A stretch of 64,000 nucleotides of DNA from JABDII01 sp963815325 (GTDB lineage: Bacteria; Gemmatimonadota; Gemmatimonadetes; Gemmatimonadales; GWC2-71-9). Under the pieces are notes generated by a model, which made no database searches, was not told the origin of the DNA, and was given only the letters and a program-made list of their open reading frames with translations. Each line of letters begins with the position of its first letter. The first letter of the stretch is position 1. A program made the translations under genes and the position numbers. Shown one piece after another: positions 15,754 to 25,717 of the stretch. The stretch is from positions 124,001 through 188,000 of the forward strand of contig CAWFGG010000002.1 of the NCBI GenBank assembly GCA_963815325.1, given 5' to 3'.

Positions 15754-15769
15754 CCGAACGAACGTTCGG
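15754..15769 (+). promoter_or_regulatory. PaaR-like operator palindrome
   Basis: CCGAACG-AA-CGTTCGG is a perfect 7-2-7 inverted repeat. It fits the CNAACGNNCGTTNG consensus that I recall for the TetR-family phenylacetate regulator PaaR of Thermus. It overlaps the predicted transcription start of the downstream operon. No second copy was found in the window by reading. Confidence 0.75.
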
Positions 15770-15776
15770 ACGGCCC

Positions 15777-16385
15777 TTGCCCACTGCTGACAATCGCCTC
15801 GACACCCTGCTGGCCGATGCAGCGCAGATCTTCGCGGATCGCGGGTTCCACGGCACGTCCATGCGAGACCTCTCGCGCGCATCCGGGCTCAGCCTGTCGG
15901 GCATCTACCATTACGTCGAGAGCAAGCACGAGCTGCTGTTCCTCATTCAGGAGCGGTGCTTCGCCGACGTCATCCGCGGTGCCCGCGAGGCCGTGGCTCA
16001 GGAAGCAGACCCCGAGGCCCGCCTCGGCGCGTTCGTCCGGCATCACGTCGGCTTCTTCACGGGCCACATGCATGAGATGAAGGTGCTGTCGCACGAAGCC
16101 GAAGAGCTCACCGGCACGATGGCCACCGCCATCCGCGGCCGCAAGCGGGAGTACGTGGCCTTTCTCACGGAGCTGCTCGAGGATGTCGACGTCCGAAACA
16201 TCAGCCCCCAGATTGCCGCCTACGCGCTCTTCGGCATGATGAACTGGATCTACACCTGGTACCGTCCCGGCGGCGAAATCTCGCCGGCACACTTGGCCGA
16301 TGAGATCGCCCGGCTCTTTCTCGACGGGTATCTCCAGCCTGTATCCCACGCGGCCCAACCGTTGGCCGCCTCGCACGGAGGATAG
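15777..16385 (+). CDS. TetR-family transcriptional regulator (PaaR/FadR-like)
   Basis: 202 residues beginning at a TTG codon. The N-terminal helix-turn-helix is typical (AAQIFADRGFHGTSMRDLSR, then SLSGIYHYVESKHELL), with a helical C-terminal ligand domain of the acyl-CoA-binding TetR_C type. It is the first gene of an operon of CoA-ester catabolic enzymes and has a perfect palindrome at its predicted transcription start. It is therefore probably an autorepressor released by an aromatic or fatty acyl-CoA. The stop is 5 bases before the next gene. The ligand is inferred from context. Confidence 0.87.
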   Translation: MPTADNRLDTLLADAAQIFADRGFHGTSMRDLSRASGLSLSGIYHYVESKHELLFLIQERCFADVIRGAREAVAQEADPEARLGAFVRHHVGFFTGHMHEMKVLSHEAEELTGTMATAIRGRKREYVAFLTELLEDVDVRNISPQIAAYALFGMMNWIYTWYRPGGEISPAHLADEIARLFLDGYLQPVSHAAQPLAASHGG

Positions 16386-16390
16386 TCCCC

Positions 16391-17221
16391 TTGGCAACTT
16401 CAGTAACCCAGCGTCCAGGCGCGCCGGCGCCGACCGACCAGGTCTTGGTCGACTACGAAGTAACCGATGGACTCGCGATCATTACGCTCAACGATCCACC
16501 GGCCAATACCTACACCTACGAGATGATGCGGCAGCTCGACCGGGCCATTCTCGATGCCCGCATGGCGGACGAAGCCCATGTGATCATCCTCCGCGGCCAG
16601 GGCGACAAGTTCTTTTCCGCCGGCGCCAACATCAGCATGCTCAACAGCGTGACGCCCAAGTTCAAGTACTACTTCTGCCTGCACGCCAACGAGACGCTGA
16701 ACCGGCTCGAGCAGACTCCCAAGCTGACCATCGCCGCGCTCAACGGACACACGGTCGGCGGCGGCCTCGAGATCGCCATGGCGTGCGACTTCCGGCTCGG
16801 GCGGCGCGACGCCGGCAAGATCGGCCTGCCCGAGGTCAATCTGGGCGTCTTGCCGGGCACGGGCGGCACCCAACGGCTCTGCCGCATCGTCGGCAAGTCC
16901 CGCGCCATTGAGCTCATGGCCACCGGCGAGACCTTCTCGTTCGAGCGGGCCGAAGAGCTGGGCATCGTCAACAAGGTATTCGAGAAGGACACCTTCTGGG
17001 ACGACGTCCTCATGTACGCCAAGCAATTCTGCCCGCCGAACAAGGCATCGAAGGCCGTCGGCCTGATCAAGCGCGCCGTCCAGGCCGGTGCGGAAGTGCC
17101 GTTCGAGAGTGGGTTGAGTATCGAGCGCGAACTCCAACAGCAGCTCTTCCAATCGCAAGACGCAAAGGAAGGGCTGGCCGCATACGTGGAGAAGCGCATG
17201 GCGACGTTCAAAGCCGTGTAA
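16391..17221 (+). CDS. Enoyl-CoA hydratase/isomerase (crotonase family)
   Basis: 276 residues starting at TTG with GGAGG 10 bases upstream. The crotonase fold is clear: oxyanion-hole stretch FFSAGANIS, then GGGLEIAMACD and GLPEVNLGVLPGTGGTQRL, so both catalytic Glu of true hydratases are present. The N-terminal 25 residues are a Pro/Ala-rich extension. It overlaps the aldehyde dehydrogenase by one base. Because no MaoC-type hydratase domain follows that dehydrogenase, this protein might supply the ring-hydrolase step that PaaZ-C or BoxC supplies elsewhere; that is inference. A plain enoyl-CoA hydratase is the conservative call. Confidence 0.85.
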   Translation: MATSVTQRPGAPAPTDQVLVDYEVTDGLAIITLNDPPANTYTYEMMRQLDRAILDARMADEAHVIILRGQGDKFFSAGANISMLNSVTPKFKYYFCLHANETLNRLEQTPKLTIAALNGHTVGGGLEIAMACDFRLGRRDAGKIGLPEVNLGVLPGTGGTQRLCRIVGKSRAIELMATGETFSFERAEELGIVNKVFEKDTFWDDVLMYAKQFCPPNKASKAVGLIKRAVQAGAEVPFESGLSIERELQQQLFQSQDAKEGLAAYVEKRMATFKAV

Positions 17222-18654
17222 TGCATACCGACATCTTCATCGACAACGCGTTCTCCGCCGCCGGAGGCGGCGGGCGGTTCGACGTCATCAACCCGGCGAC
17301 GGAGGAGGTCCTCGCCAGTGTGGCGGAGGGCGACGGCCCCGACGTCGACGCCGCCGTCGGGTCGTCCCGCCGGTGTTTCGAATCCGACGAGTGGCAGACA
17401 CTCTCCGGCCGCAAGCGTGGGGCGATCCTGTACCGGGCCGCGAGTTTGATGGAAGCGAGCCTGGACGACATCGCCCGGCTCGAGACGCTCCAGAACGGTA
17501 AGCCGCTGTTCGAGTCGAAGATCGACGTCGCCATGACCGTCGAGACGCTGCGGTATTACGCGGGTTGGGCGGACAAGTTGACCGGCGAGACGATCCCAGT
17601 CGAAGGGCCGTACTTGACCTACACCCTGCGTGAGCCGGTCGGCGTGGTCGGTGCCATCGTCCCGTGGAACTTCCCGCTCAACCTGGCGAGTTGGAAGGTG
17701 GCGCCAGCCATCGCCGCGGGGTGCACGGTGGTGCTCAAGCCGGCGGAAGAGACCCCGCTCACGGCACTCGTGCTCGCCGACCTCCTCCGCGAGGCGGGCC
17801 TCCCGGCGGGGGCGCTCAATGTGGTGCCGGGATTCGGACCGACCGCCGGCGCTGCTTTGGTGCGCCACCCCGGCGTCGACAAGATCGCCTTCACCGGCTC
17901 CACCGAGGTGGGGCGCACCATCATGCGCGAGGCCGCAGACTCCCTGAAGCGGGTGACCCTGGAGCTGGGCGGCAAGAGCCCGAACCTCATCTTCGCCGAC
18001 GCCGACATGAAGGCCGCCATCCGGGGCGCCCAGGCCGGCATCTTTTACGGCAAGGGCGAGGTCTGCGCAGCCGGGAGTCGCCTTCTCGTCGAACGTGCCG
18101 TCAAGGACCAGGTGGTCGAGGAGCTGGCCACGCGGGCCAAGAAGCTGGTGCCCGGTGACCCGTTCGCCAAGGAGACCCGCCTGGGAGCGATCGTGTCCCA
18201 TGCGCAACAGACCCGGGTGCTCGACTACATCAGGCAAGGCACCGCAGAAGGCGCGACGCTGGTGGCGGGCGGGAATCCCGCGCGAGTCAACGACAAGGGA
18301 TACTTCGTCGAGGCCACCGTGTTCGATGCCGTTACCCCGGACATGACCATCGCGCGGGACGAGATCTTCGGTCCGGTGCTGGCCGTGATGGCGTTCGATG
18401 ACCTGGAGGAAGCCGTCGCGCTCGCCAACCACTCGATGTATGGGCTCGCGGCCGGCATCTGGACCCGTGACGTGTCCAAGGCCCACCGCGTTGCCGCTCG
18501 GCTTCGAGCCGGAACGGTCTGGGTCAACACCTACAACGCCTACGATCCCGCGGCCTCGTTCGGCGGGTACAAGCAGTCGGGCTTCGGCCGCGATCTCGGC
18601 CGCGAGGCCCTCGCCAACTACACCGAGTTGAAGACGGTCTGGGTCGGGTTATGA
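17221..18654 (+). CDS. NAD(P)-dependent aldehyde dehydrogenase
   Basis: 477 residues, a full-length ALDH superfamily member of the betaine/aromatic aldehyde type. Visible are VPWNFPLNLASWK (NAD and Lys site), FTGSTEVGR, the general-base Glu in LELGGKSPN and the catalytic Cys in GEVCAAGS, and EIFGPVLAV near the C-terminus. Within the cluster it would oxidise a ring-opened semialdehyde-CoA (as PaaZ-N or BoxD) or an aromatic aldehyde entering the pathway. It lacks any C-terminal MaoC domain, unlike PaaZ. Translation is coupled to the preceding hydratase by a TAATG overlap. Confidence 0.88.
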   Translation: MHTDIFIDNAFSAAGGGGRFDVINPATEEVLASVAEGDGPDVDAAVGSSRRCFESDEWQTLSGRKRGAILYRAASLMEASLDDIARLETLQNGKPLFESKIDVAMTVETLRYYAGWADKLTGETIPVEGPYLTYTLREPVGVVGAIVPWNFPLNLASWKVAPAIAAGCTVVLKPAEETPLTALVLADLLREAGLPAGALNVVPGFGPTAGAALVRHPGVDKIAFTGSTEVGRTIMREAADSLKRVTLELGGKSPNLIFADADMKAAIRGAQAGIFYGKGEVCAAGSRLLVERAVKDQVVEELATRAKKLVPGDPFAKETRLGAIVSHAQQTRVLDYIRQGTAEGATLVAGGNPARVNDKGYFVEATVFDAVTPDMTIARDEIFGPVLAVMAFDDLEEAVALANHSMYGLAAGIWTRDVSKAHRVAARLRAGTVWVNTYNAYDPAASFGGYKQSGFGRDLGREALANYTELKTVWVGL

Positions 18655-18681
18655 CCAGCCGGCGCGGATAGGAGCCACGGC

Positions 18682-19876
<1,195 letters not shown>

Positions 19877-19884
<8 letters not shown>

Positions 19885-20692
19885 CCATTCGGTCACGTTG
19901 GGCAGCCACCAGTTTGTGGCAGCTCGGGTCGGGAGCGGTGTCGGGACGCTCCTGCTCAATCGCCCGGAGCGCCTCAACGCGTTCGACGGTGTCATGCGCG
20001 AAGAAATGGTCGATGCCGCTCGGCGGCTCATCGATCACCCAGGCGTCCGCGCCATTGTGGTGACCGGCGCGGGTCGGGCCTTTTGTGCCGGGGCGGACGT
20101 CCGATATATGGAAGAGGTGCTCGGGCGCCAGGATGTGGACGCGGCGATGGCCCTGGTCCACTCAGGTGGGGAGTTGGTGGCGCTGCTCCGCCAGGCGCCC
20201 CAGCCTGTGCTAGGGAGCCTCAACGGTCCCGCGGCCGGCGGCGGAGCCAACCTGGCGTTGGCTTGCGATCTGAGGATCGCCGCCGACGATGCGTCGATCG
20301 GGCAAGTGTTCCACAAGATCGGACTCCATCCCGATATGGGAGGCACCTATTTCCTGCCGCGATTGGTGGGTCCGAGTCGAGCGCTCGAACTCATCTGGTC
20401 GACCGAGATGGTGACGGCGGCGCGGTGCCTCGAACTCGGGCTGGTGAACCGAGTGGTCCCGGCCGGTCGGCTGGCTGAAGAGACGGCCCACTGGGCGGCG
20501 CGCCTGGCGGCCTTGCCTCCCCTCGCCGTCAGGCTCGTGAAGCAGGCGGTCTACCACGGCCGGCACTCCGATCTCGCCTCGGCCCTCGCGCGCGAGGCCG
20601 AGCATCAGTTGATCTGTTTCAGAAGCGAGGATGCGACCGAAGGACTCGCCGCGTTTGCCTCCAAACGCGACCCGGTATTTCACGGACGATGA
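19877..20692 (+). CDS. Crotonase-family isomerase, PaaG-like
   Basis: 271 residues. The hydratase glutamates are absent (AGGGANLALACD instead of GGGxE), but F-x-K-I-G-L-x-P-D-x-G-G-T (about residues 143-156) is present. This signature carries the single catalytic Asp of PaaG, which isomerises the ring epoxide of 1,2-epoxyphenylacetyl-CoA to the oxepin and also shifts double bonds. Together with the diiron protein encoded next (11-base gap) it points to an epoxide/oxepin type route. Assignment to PaaG rather than another delta3-delta2 isomerase is probable, not proven. Confidence 0.82.
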
Positions 20693-20703
20693 GGAAATAA
20701 TTC

Positions 20704-21831
20704 ATGCGACGGGTACACAATTGGGACGATTGGATCGACTACTTCCGCTTCTGGCAGGAGTCTCTCGGGCTCGCGAGCAAGGAATTCCAGGGCACGCCGT
20801 TCACCAAGATTTCCTTCGAAGAGAAGTTCGGGCCACCCGAGGTCGAGATCATCGAGTTCGGCCACTACAAGGGCCAGGGCAAGTGGCCGACGCTGATGCA
20901 CATCCCCGACCAGCGGGTGCGCGATGCGTTGCTCAATCTGATTGTCTACCAGGGCGACACCGAGTTTGCCTCCGTGGAGCAACAACGGAACCTGTTGGAA
21001 ACCTCTCCCAGCGACTACGACCTCTTCTCGATCATGCGGGTCATGATGGAAGAAATGCGGCACGGCTGGCAGATGTCGTACCTGCTCTGCGAACACTTCG
21101 GCGACGAGGGCCGCCGTGAGGCACAGAAGCTACTCGAACGCACGGCCCAGGAGGGTCAGCGGCTGCTCGGGTCGTTCAACGAAATCGTCGATAACTGGCT
21201 CGACTTCTTCACCTACACGCAATTCATCGACCGCGACGGCAAGTTCCAGCTCCAGATGCTCTCCACCTCGGCATTTCACCCGCTGGCACGATCGATGGGG
21301 CCCATGCTCAAGGAGGAGAGCTTCCACTTGGGAACCGGCAACAACGGCTTGCTGCGAATCATCCGGGCCGGAAAGGTCCCGCCCGAGATCATGCAGCAGT
21401 ACTTCAACAAGTGGGTCCCCACGGCGTTCGATCTGTTCGGGACCGACAACTCCTCGAGCGCCCACTGGGCCTACGTCTGGGGGCTCAAGGGCCGGTTCGA
21501 CGAACGTGAAACCCCCATCGACGTCGATGTGGCGCACTTGAACGAGACCAGCCGCGAGCTTTATCGCCAAGAGGTCTCTCGGCTGATCGAGCGGCTGAAT
21601 CGGGCCATTCCTGACCCCGACCGACACCTGCGTGTGCCCGATCTCAAGTTCAACCGCCACATCGGCGCGTACGCCGGACAATGTCACTCGGTCACGGGCG
21701 AGGAGATGAGCGAGGCGACCTATCCGGCGTACCTCGCTTCGGTCACGCCGACCGATGAAGATCGCGAGTATCTGCGCGGCGTGTTCAAAGAGCCGGACTG
21801 GATCGAAGCACGTAATCTCGACGTGAACTGA
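20704..21831 (+). CDS. PaaA/BoxB-like diiron epoxidase subunit, single-gene form
   Basis: 375 residues of the phenylacetic-acid catabolic protein family (ferritin-like). Two ExxH iron motifs are visible, Glu117-x2-His120 (MMEEMRH) and Glu205-x2-His208 (KEESFH). Asp176/Asp178 (FIDRDGKFQL) and Glu near 87-92 are likely further ligands. KEESFH is as in PaaA, while DNWLDFFTYTQF-IDRDGKFQL resembles BoxB, so it seems to sit between the two. PaaA needs PaaB/C/D/E, and BoxB needs BoxA; none of these is encoded nearby. It would insert oxygen into an aromatic acyl-CoA ring, but the reductase must come from elsewhere. Ribosome site: AGGAAATA before ATG 20704. Confidence 0.83.
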   Translation: MRRVHNWDDWIDYFRFWQESLGLASKEFQGTPFTKISFEEKFGPPEVEIIEFGHYKGQGKWPTLMHIPDQRVRDALLNLIVYQGDTEFASVEQQRNLLETSPSDYDLFSIMRVMMEEMRHGWQMSYLLCEHFGDEGRREAQKLLERTAQEGQRLLGSFNEIVDNWLDFFTYTQFIDRDGKFQLQMLSTSAFHPLARSMGPMLKEESFHLGTGNNGLLRIIRAGKVPPEIMQQYFNKWVPTAFDLFGTDNSSSAHWAYVWGLKGRFDERETPIDVDVAHLNETSRELYRQEVSRLIERLNRAIPDPDRHLRVPDLKFNRHIGAYAGQCHSVTGEEMSEATYPAYLASVTPTDEDREYLRGVFKEPDWIEARNLDVN

Positions 21832-21914
21832 GTGCGCTCAATCAGCGCGGGCCGGTTGGGGTCTCGACCCAGGCCGGCCCAATGTCGCGTCTGGCTCGCC
21901 AGGCCCTAGCCGTC

Positions 21915-22604
21915 ATGGCCCGCGCGCTGGTCTTGGCCCACCGGGGTGCGTCCGGACACGCGTACGAGAACTCCCGGGAGGCCTTTCGCCGCGCTGTCGA
22001 ACTCGGGGCCGACGGGGTCGAACTGGACGTCCATGCCGCGGCCGATGGCGGCATGGTGGTTCACCACGATCCCGATCTGCCAGGGGTCGGCGCCATCGCG
22101 GAGTTGGACACCCGGACGGTGACCCGGACCAAGCTTCCCAACGGCGAGACCGTCCCGTTGCTCGGCGAGGTGCTGAGCATCCTGGGCGATCGCGACGTGT
22201 GGATCGAAATAAAGAGCCTGCCGCCCAGCCACGACTCGCACTTCCTAGCCGCACTCGATGCCGGACCGTTCCCGGCGCGCTCCAGCGTCCACAGTTTCGA
22301 CCATCGCATCGTGGCCCGGCTTGGCCGCACCCGGCCTTCGCTTCGGCGCGGAATCCTGCTCGCCTCCCGGCCCATCGACGTCCGCCCACTGCTGGCCGCG
22401 GCGGGAGCGAGCACGCTCTGGCAGGCGCGTCAGTACATCGATCGCGAACTCGTCACGCTCATCCATGGTGCCGGCGCCGGCATCATTGCCTGGACCGCGA
22501 ACGAAGAGGCGGACATCGAGCGGCTCGTGCGGCTCGGCGTGGATGGCATATGCGGCAACTATCCCGAACGCATTCGCGCCGTGGTGGGACGGATGGAAGG
22601 ATGA
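21915..22604 (+). CDS. Glycerophosphodiester phosphodiesterase family protein
   Basis: About 229 residues with the GDPD signatures AHRGASGHAYENS (start), GADGVELDVH, VVHHDP and a C-terminal AWTANEEADI / GVDGICGNYPER. These supply the metal-binding Glu and Asp and the catalytic His pair. It hydrolyses glycerophosphodiesters or related phosphodiesters to alcohol and glycerol-3-phosphate. An ATG 33 bases upstream (21882) is an alternative start; I prefer 21915 because the HRG motif is then at residue 9 as usual. It overlaps the next gene by ATGA. Why it sits in a CoA-ester catabolic operon is unclear. Confidence 0.82.
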   Translation: MARALVLAHRGASGHAYENSREAFRRAVELGADGVELDVHAAADGGMVVHHDPDLPGVGAIAELDTRTVTRTKLPNGETVPLLGEVLSILGDRDVWIEIKSLPPSHDSHFLAALDAGPFPARSSVHSFDHRIVARLGRTRPSLRRGILLASRPIDVRPLLAAAGASTLWQARQYIDRELVTLIHGAGAGIIAWTANEEADIERLVRLGVDGICGNYPERIRAVVGRMEG

Positions 22605-23464
22605 CCCACGACCGGACTGTTGCCGTCATCGGGGCGGGAACCATGGGCGCCGGCATCGCCCAGGTGTTCGCTGTGGCCGAGTGGAGCACCCGGCTCACCG
22701 ACGCACGAGCAGACGCGCTGCCACGAGCCCGCGAGCGAATTGTCGCCAACCTGGACGGTGCCGTAGCCCGCGGCAAGCTCGACGACGACGGCCGCGGTGC
22801 AGCACTCGGACGCCTCATGCTCGCGCCATCGCTCGCCGCCGCCTGCGACGGCGCCGAGCTGGTGATCGAAGCCGTGGTCGAGGACCTGGCCGCCAAGCAG
22901 GAGGTTCTGGCCCGGGCCGCCCGCGCGGCCAAGTCGGATGCCCTCTTTGCCACCAATACGTCGTCCCTGTCGATCACCAGCATCGCCGAGCACCTCCCCC
23001 GCCCCGAACGATTTCTCGGCCTCCATTTCTTCAATCCCGTCCATATCATGAAATTGGTGGAGATCGTCGTGCACGAGTCCACCTCTGCCGAGACACGGGA
23101 GGAGGCGCTGACCGTTGTCCGGGGCTTGGGCAAGGAGCCTATCGTCGTCAAGGATTCCCCGGGCTTTGCGTCGAGCCGGCTTGGCCTGGTCCTCGGCCTC
23201 GAGGCCATGCGCATGCTCGAGCAAGGGGTCGCGAGCGCCGCCGATATCGACATGGCAATGGAATTGGGCTACAACCACCCGATGGGTCCGCTTCGGCTGA
23301 CCGACTTGGTGGGCCTCGATGTGCGGCTCAGCATCGCCGAATATCTCCACCGGACCCTGGGCGGCACGCAGTTCGAGCCTCCCGCCATCCTCCGGCAGCT
23401 CGTCGCGGAGGGCAAGCTCGGCCGGAAGGCCGGGCATGGATTCTACGACTGGACCTCATCATGA
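22601..23464 (+). CDS. 3-hydroxyacyl-CoA dehydrogenase (PaaH/Hbd-like)
   Basis: 287 residues: an N-terminal Rossmann fold with GAGTMGAGIAQ, the catalytic His in LHFFNPVHIMKLVE, TNTSSLSIT, and a C-terminal helical domain with ELGYNHPMGPLRLTDLVGLD. The expected reaction is NAD-dependent oxidation of a 3-hydroxyacyl-CoA to the 3-oxoacyl-CoA, the substrate for the thiolase at 18682. It is translationally coupled at both ends (ATGA overlaps). Confidence 0.9.
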   Translation: MTHDRTVAVIGAGTMGAGIAQVFAVAEWSTRLTDARADALPRARERIVANLDGAVARGKLDDDGRGAALGRLMLAPSLAAACDGAELVIEAVVEDLAAKQEVLARAARAAKSDALFATNTSSLSITSIAEHLPRPERFLGLHFFNPVHIMKLVEIVVHESTSAETREEALTVVRGLGKEPIVVKDSPGFASSRLGLVLGLEAMRMLEQGVASAADIDMAMELGYNHPMGPLRLTDLVGLDVRLSIAEYLHRTLGGTQFEPPAILRQLVAEGKLGRKAGHGFYDWTSS

Positions 23465-24243
23465 CTGAGCCGAAACTCGTCCTGTGCGACATCGACGACC
23501 GCGTCGCCGTGGTCACCATCAACCGACCCGAGAAGCTGAACGCGCTCGACGGCGCGACGCGCTCGGAGTTCCTCGGCGTGATGGACGCACTGCGCAGCAA
23601 TCGCGATGCCCGAGTGGTGGTCGTCACTGGAGCAGGCGACAAGGCCTTCGTGGCCGGGGCGGACATCGGCGAGTTCGAGGGCCGCTCCCCCGTCGACCAA
23701 TTCCGGGTCATGAACGCCCCCACCATCTTCGACTGCGTCGACCGCTTTCCGAAGCCGGTCCTCGCGATGATCAATGGATTTGCTCTGGGTGGCGGGTGCG
23801 AGCTCGCCATGGCCTGCGACATCCGCATCGCGGCGGACACGGCCAAGCTGGGGCAGCCCGAGGTGAACCTCGGCATCCTGCCGGGTGGCGGGGGAACGCA
23901 GCGGCTCCCCCGGCTGGTCGGGCTCGGGAATGCCTTCCGGTTGCTCTATTCCGGCCAGCTGATCGGCGCCGAAGAGGCCTTGCGGATCGGGTTGGTGGAT
24001 GAAGTCGTGCCCGCCGCCGCCCTCAGGGACCACGTGATGGAGCTGGCGCGCACCATCGCCGCGAAGAGCCCCGTCGCACTCAGCCTGATCAAGGAGGCAC
24101 TCCGCGCATCCGTTCGCACGCCGCTCGACCAGGGGTTGAGCCAGGAAACGACCCTCTTCGGCCTTGCCTTCGCCAGCGAGGACAAGGTGGAAGGCGTGAC
24201 GGCATTCCAGGAGAAGCGTAAGCCCGAGTTCAGGGGGAGATAA
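23461..24243 (+). CDS. Enoyl-CoA hydratase (PaaF-like)
   Basis: 260 residues, a standard crotonase with both catalytic Glu (GGGCELAMACD and GQPEVNLGILPGGGGTQRL) and the oxyanion segment AFVAGADI. It would hydrate the 2,3-dehydroacyl-CoA before PaaH-type oxidation. It starts inside the stop codon of the dehydrogenase gene. It and the 16391 gene are both full hydratases while the 19877 gene is the isomerase, so the operon has the complete lower beta-oxidation set. Confidence 0.9.
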   Translation: MTEPKLVLCDIDDRVAVVTINRPEKLNALDGATRSEFLGVMDALRSNRDARVVVVTGAGDKAFVAGADIGEFEGRSPVDQFRVMNAPTIFDCVDRFPKPVLAMINGFALGGGCELAMACDIRIAADTAKLGQPEVNLGILPGGGGTQRLPRLVGLGNAFRLLYSGQLIGAEEALRIGLVDEVVPAAALRDHVMELARTIAAKSPVALSLIKEALRASVRTPLDQGLSQETTLFGLAFASEDKVEGVTAFQEKRKPEFRGR

Positions 24244-24290
24244 CCTCTCTCCCAACAACCTACATTCCTACTTCCTACACCCTGCATCTC
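24244..24290. repeat. TACTTCC-type short repeat tract
   Basis: The gap between the hydratase and amidohydrolase genes is filled by CTACATTCCTACTTCCTACACC-like units, the complement of the GGGAGTA-type repeat. It belongs to the dispersed family described at 9141. Confidence 0.55.
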
Positions 24291-24292
24291 GA

Positions 24293-25171
24293 ATGCCCTA
24301 CCCCATCACCGACGTGCACGTCCACATCCAGCCGTGGCGCCAGCTCAAACCCGCCATCATGGCGGCCATGCGTCGTGGCAAGGAGGACCACTGGGACTGG
24401 CTCCTCGCGCTCATGGACGATCCCGACATGCTGCTCGAGATCATGGACAGCTCTGGCATCGCGCGGGTCGGTCTCATCAACTACCCGAGCCCCGATCTCA
24501 TGGGGTTCGACGATTCCACCAATGAGTTCGCCGCCGACTACGCCGCCAGAGCACCCGAGCGTTTCATCCCATTCGGCGGCGTGCATCCACGCTTTACCAC
24601 GGATCCGGCCGGCGATGTCGATCGCCTGATCGAACTCGGTATCCGGTGCCTCAAGATCCACCCGTCCCACCAGTTGTTTCCGGCCAATGCCTATACCGAA
24701 GGACTCGTGGCGCTCGCGCGGATCTATGCGCGGTGTGAAGAACGGGGGCTTCCGGTCATGATCCACACCGGCACCAGCATCTTTCCGGGTGCCCGGTCCA
24801 AGTGGGGCAATCCGCTCGAGCTGGACGACGTGGCGATCGATTTCCCCGACCTTCGGATCATCATGGCGCACGGCGGCAGGCCGTTTTGGATGGCGCAGGC
24901 CTTTTTCGTCTTGCGTCGTCACCGACATGTGTATCTGGAAGTGAGCGGAATCCCGCCCAGCAAGCTATTGGAGTACTTCCCGCGGTTGGAGGAGTTGGCG
25001 CCCAAGACGCTCTGGGGAACGGACTGGCCGAGCCCGGGCGTCCGAGACTTGAAACACAATCTCGATCAATTCCGGGCGCTGCCACTCGACCCGGCCACGC
25101 AACGGCGCATTCTCTCCGACAACAGCCTCACGCTGTTCCCGGAGACTTCGCCCGCTCGACCGAGGTCGTAA
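24293..25171 (+). CDS. Amidohydrolase-2 family metal-dependent hydrolase/decarboxylase
   Basis: 292 residues with the ligands of the ACMSD-like amidohydrolase family: HxH in DVHVHIQ near the start, the His of IHTGTS, MAHGG and the Asp of WGTDWPSPG. These enzymes decarboxylate or hydrolyse ring-cleavage products such as 2-amino-3-carboxymuconate semialdehyde or gamma-resorcylate. As the last gene of the operon it may process a ring-cleavage or side product; the substrate cannot be read from sequence. It ends one base before the convergent coiled-coil gene. Confidence 0.8.
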   Translation: MPYPITDVHVHIQPWRQLKPAIMAAMRRGKEDHWDWLLALMDDPDMLLEIMDSSGIARVGLINYPSPDLMGFDDSTNEFAADYAARAPERFIPFGGVHPRFTTDPAGDVDRLIELGIRCLKIHPSHQLFPANAYTEGLVALARIYARCEERGLPVMIHTGTSIFPGARSKWGNPLELDDVAIDFPDLRIIMAHGGRPFWMAQAFFVLRRHRHVYLEVSGIPPSKLLEYFPRLEELAPKTLWGTDWPSPGVRDLKHNLDQFRALPLDPATQRRILSDNSLTLFPETSPARPRS

Positions 25172-25172
25172 C

Positions 25173-25538
25173 CTAGCCCTTCGGCTCGGCCTCGGGTTCC
25201 TCGACGATCTCGGCTTCACCCGTTTCGGCATTGCCGGGCGCCGGTTCCTGATCGACCGTGACGGACTCCGCCTTGGCCGTCGCGATTTCCCGCTCGAGCC
25301 GGGTGATCTCCTGATCCACCTGATCGAGTTTGGCGAGCAGCGACTCGACACGGGACGGATCGGCCTCTCCACCACGTTCCCGGCGGTGGATGAGGAGGCC
25401 GAGATCCCGGGCCGCGTTGTCCTGCTTGCGGCGAATGCGCATGAGGTCGAGCCTGAGGCGGCCTTGGTCGATCGCAGCTTGGGCTCGCTTGCCCAGATCC
25501 TCGATTTCCTGGTTCAGCCGGTCCAGCAGTGACGACAT
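25173..25538 (-). CDS. Hypothetical coiled-coil protein
   Basis: 121 residues, highly charged and helical. Heptad-like Leu/Ile spacing over residues 1-85 (SLLDRLNQEIEDLGKRAQAA, LDQVDQEITRLEREI) suggests a coiled coil, and a Glu/Pro-rich acidic tail follows. There is no signal peptide or membrane segment, so it is cytosolic. AAGGGAAGGAG precedes the ATG. I do not recognise a family; it may be a small nucleoid or ribosome-associated protein, but nothing shows that. Confidence 0.65.
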   Translation of the reverse strand: MSSLLDRLNQEIEDLGKRAQAAIDQGRLRLDLMRIRRKQDNAARDLGLLIHRRERGGEADPSRVESLLAKLDQVDQEITRLEREIATAKAESVTVDQEPAPGNAETGEAEIVEEPEAEPKG

Positions 25539-25650
25539 GGAATGCTCCTTCCCTTAAAGAGGGCCACTACTCCCTATTTCAGACGGAGGACGCCGATTGA
25601 ATGTTTCAATTCGAAAAGTAGGGCCCGGCCGGCCTGGCGGGAGCCTGGGC

Positions 25651-25687
25651 TAAGAAAGACCAAGGGCGCGACCGATAGCCGCGCCCT
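25651..25687 (-). terminator. Terminator of the rng-rplU-rpmA operon
   Basis: An 8-bp stem AGGGCGCG/CGCGCCCT with a 9-base loop (25663-25687) lies 31 bases past the rpmA stop. On the minus strand it is followed by TTGGTCTTTCTTA, a T-rich tail. Confidence 0.7.
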
Positions 25688-25717
25688 ATTCCGTCGCTCG
25701 AGTTCCGGGACCTCGAC

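Noticed and set aside
16669..18486. A 605-codon minus-strand open frame across the hydratase and aldehyde dehydrogenase
   Set aside because: Shadow of two well-conserved genes on the other strand; no domain or ribosome site.
22199..24243. Long plus-strand open frames overlapping the phosphodiesterase, dehydrogenase and hydratase
   Set aside because: Only the parts in frame with MTHDRT (22601) and MTEPKL (23461) match families; the upstream parts are out-of-frame readthrough.
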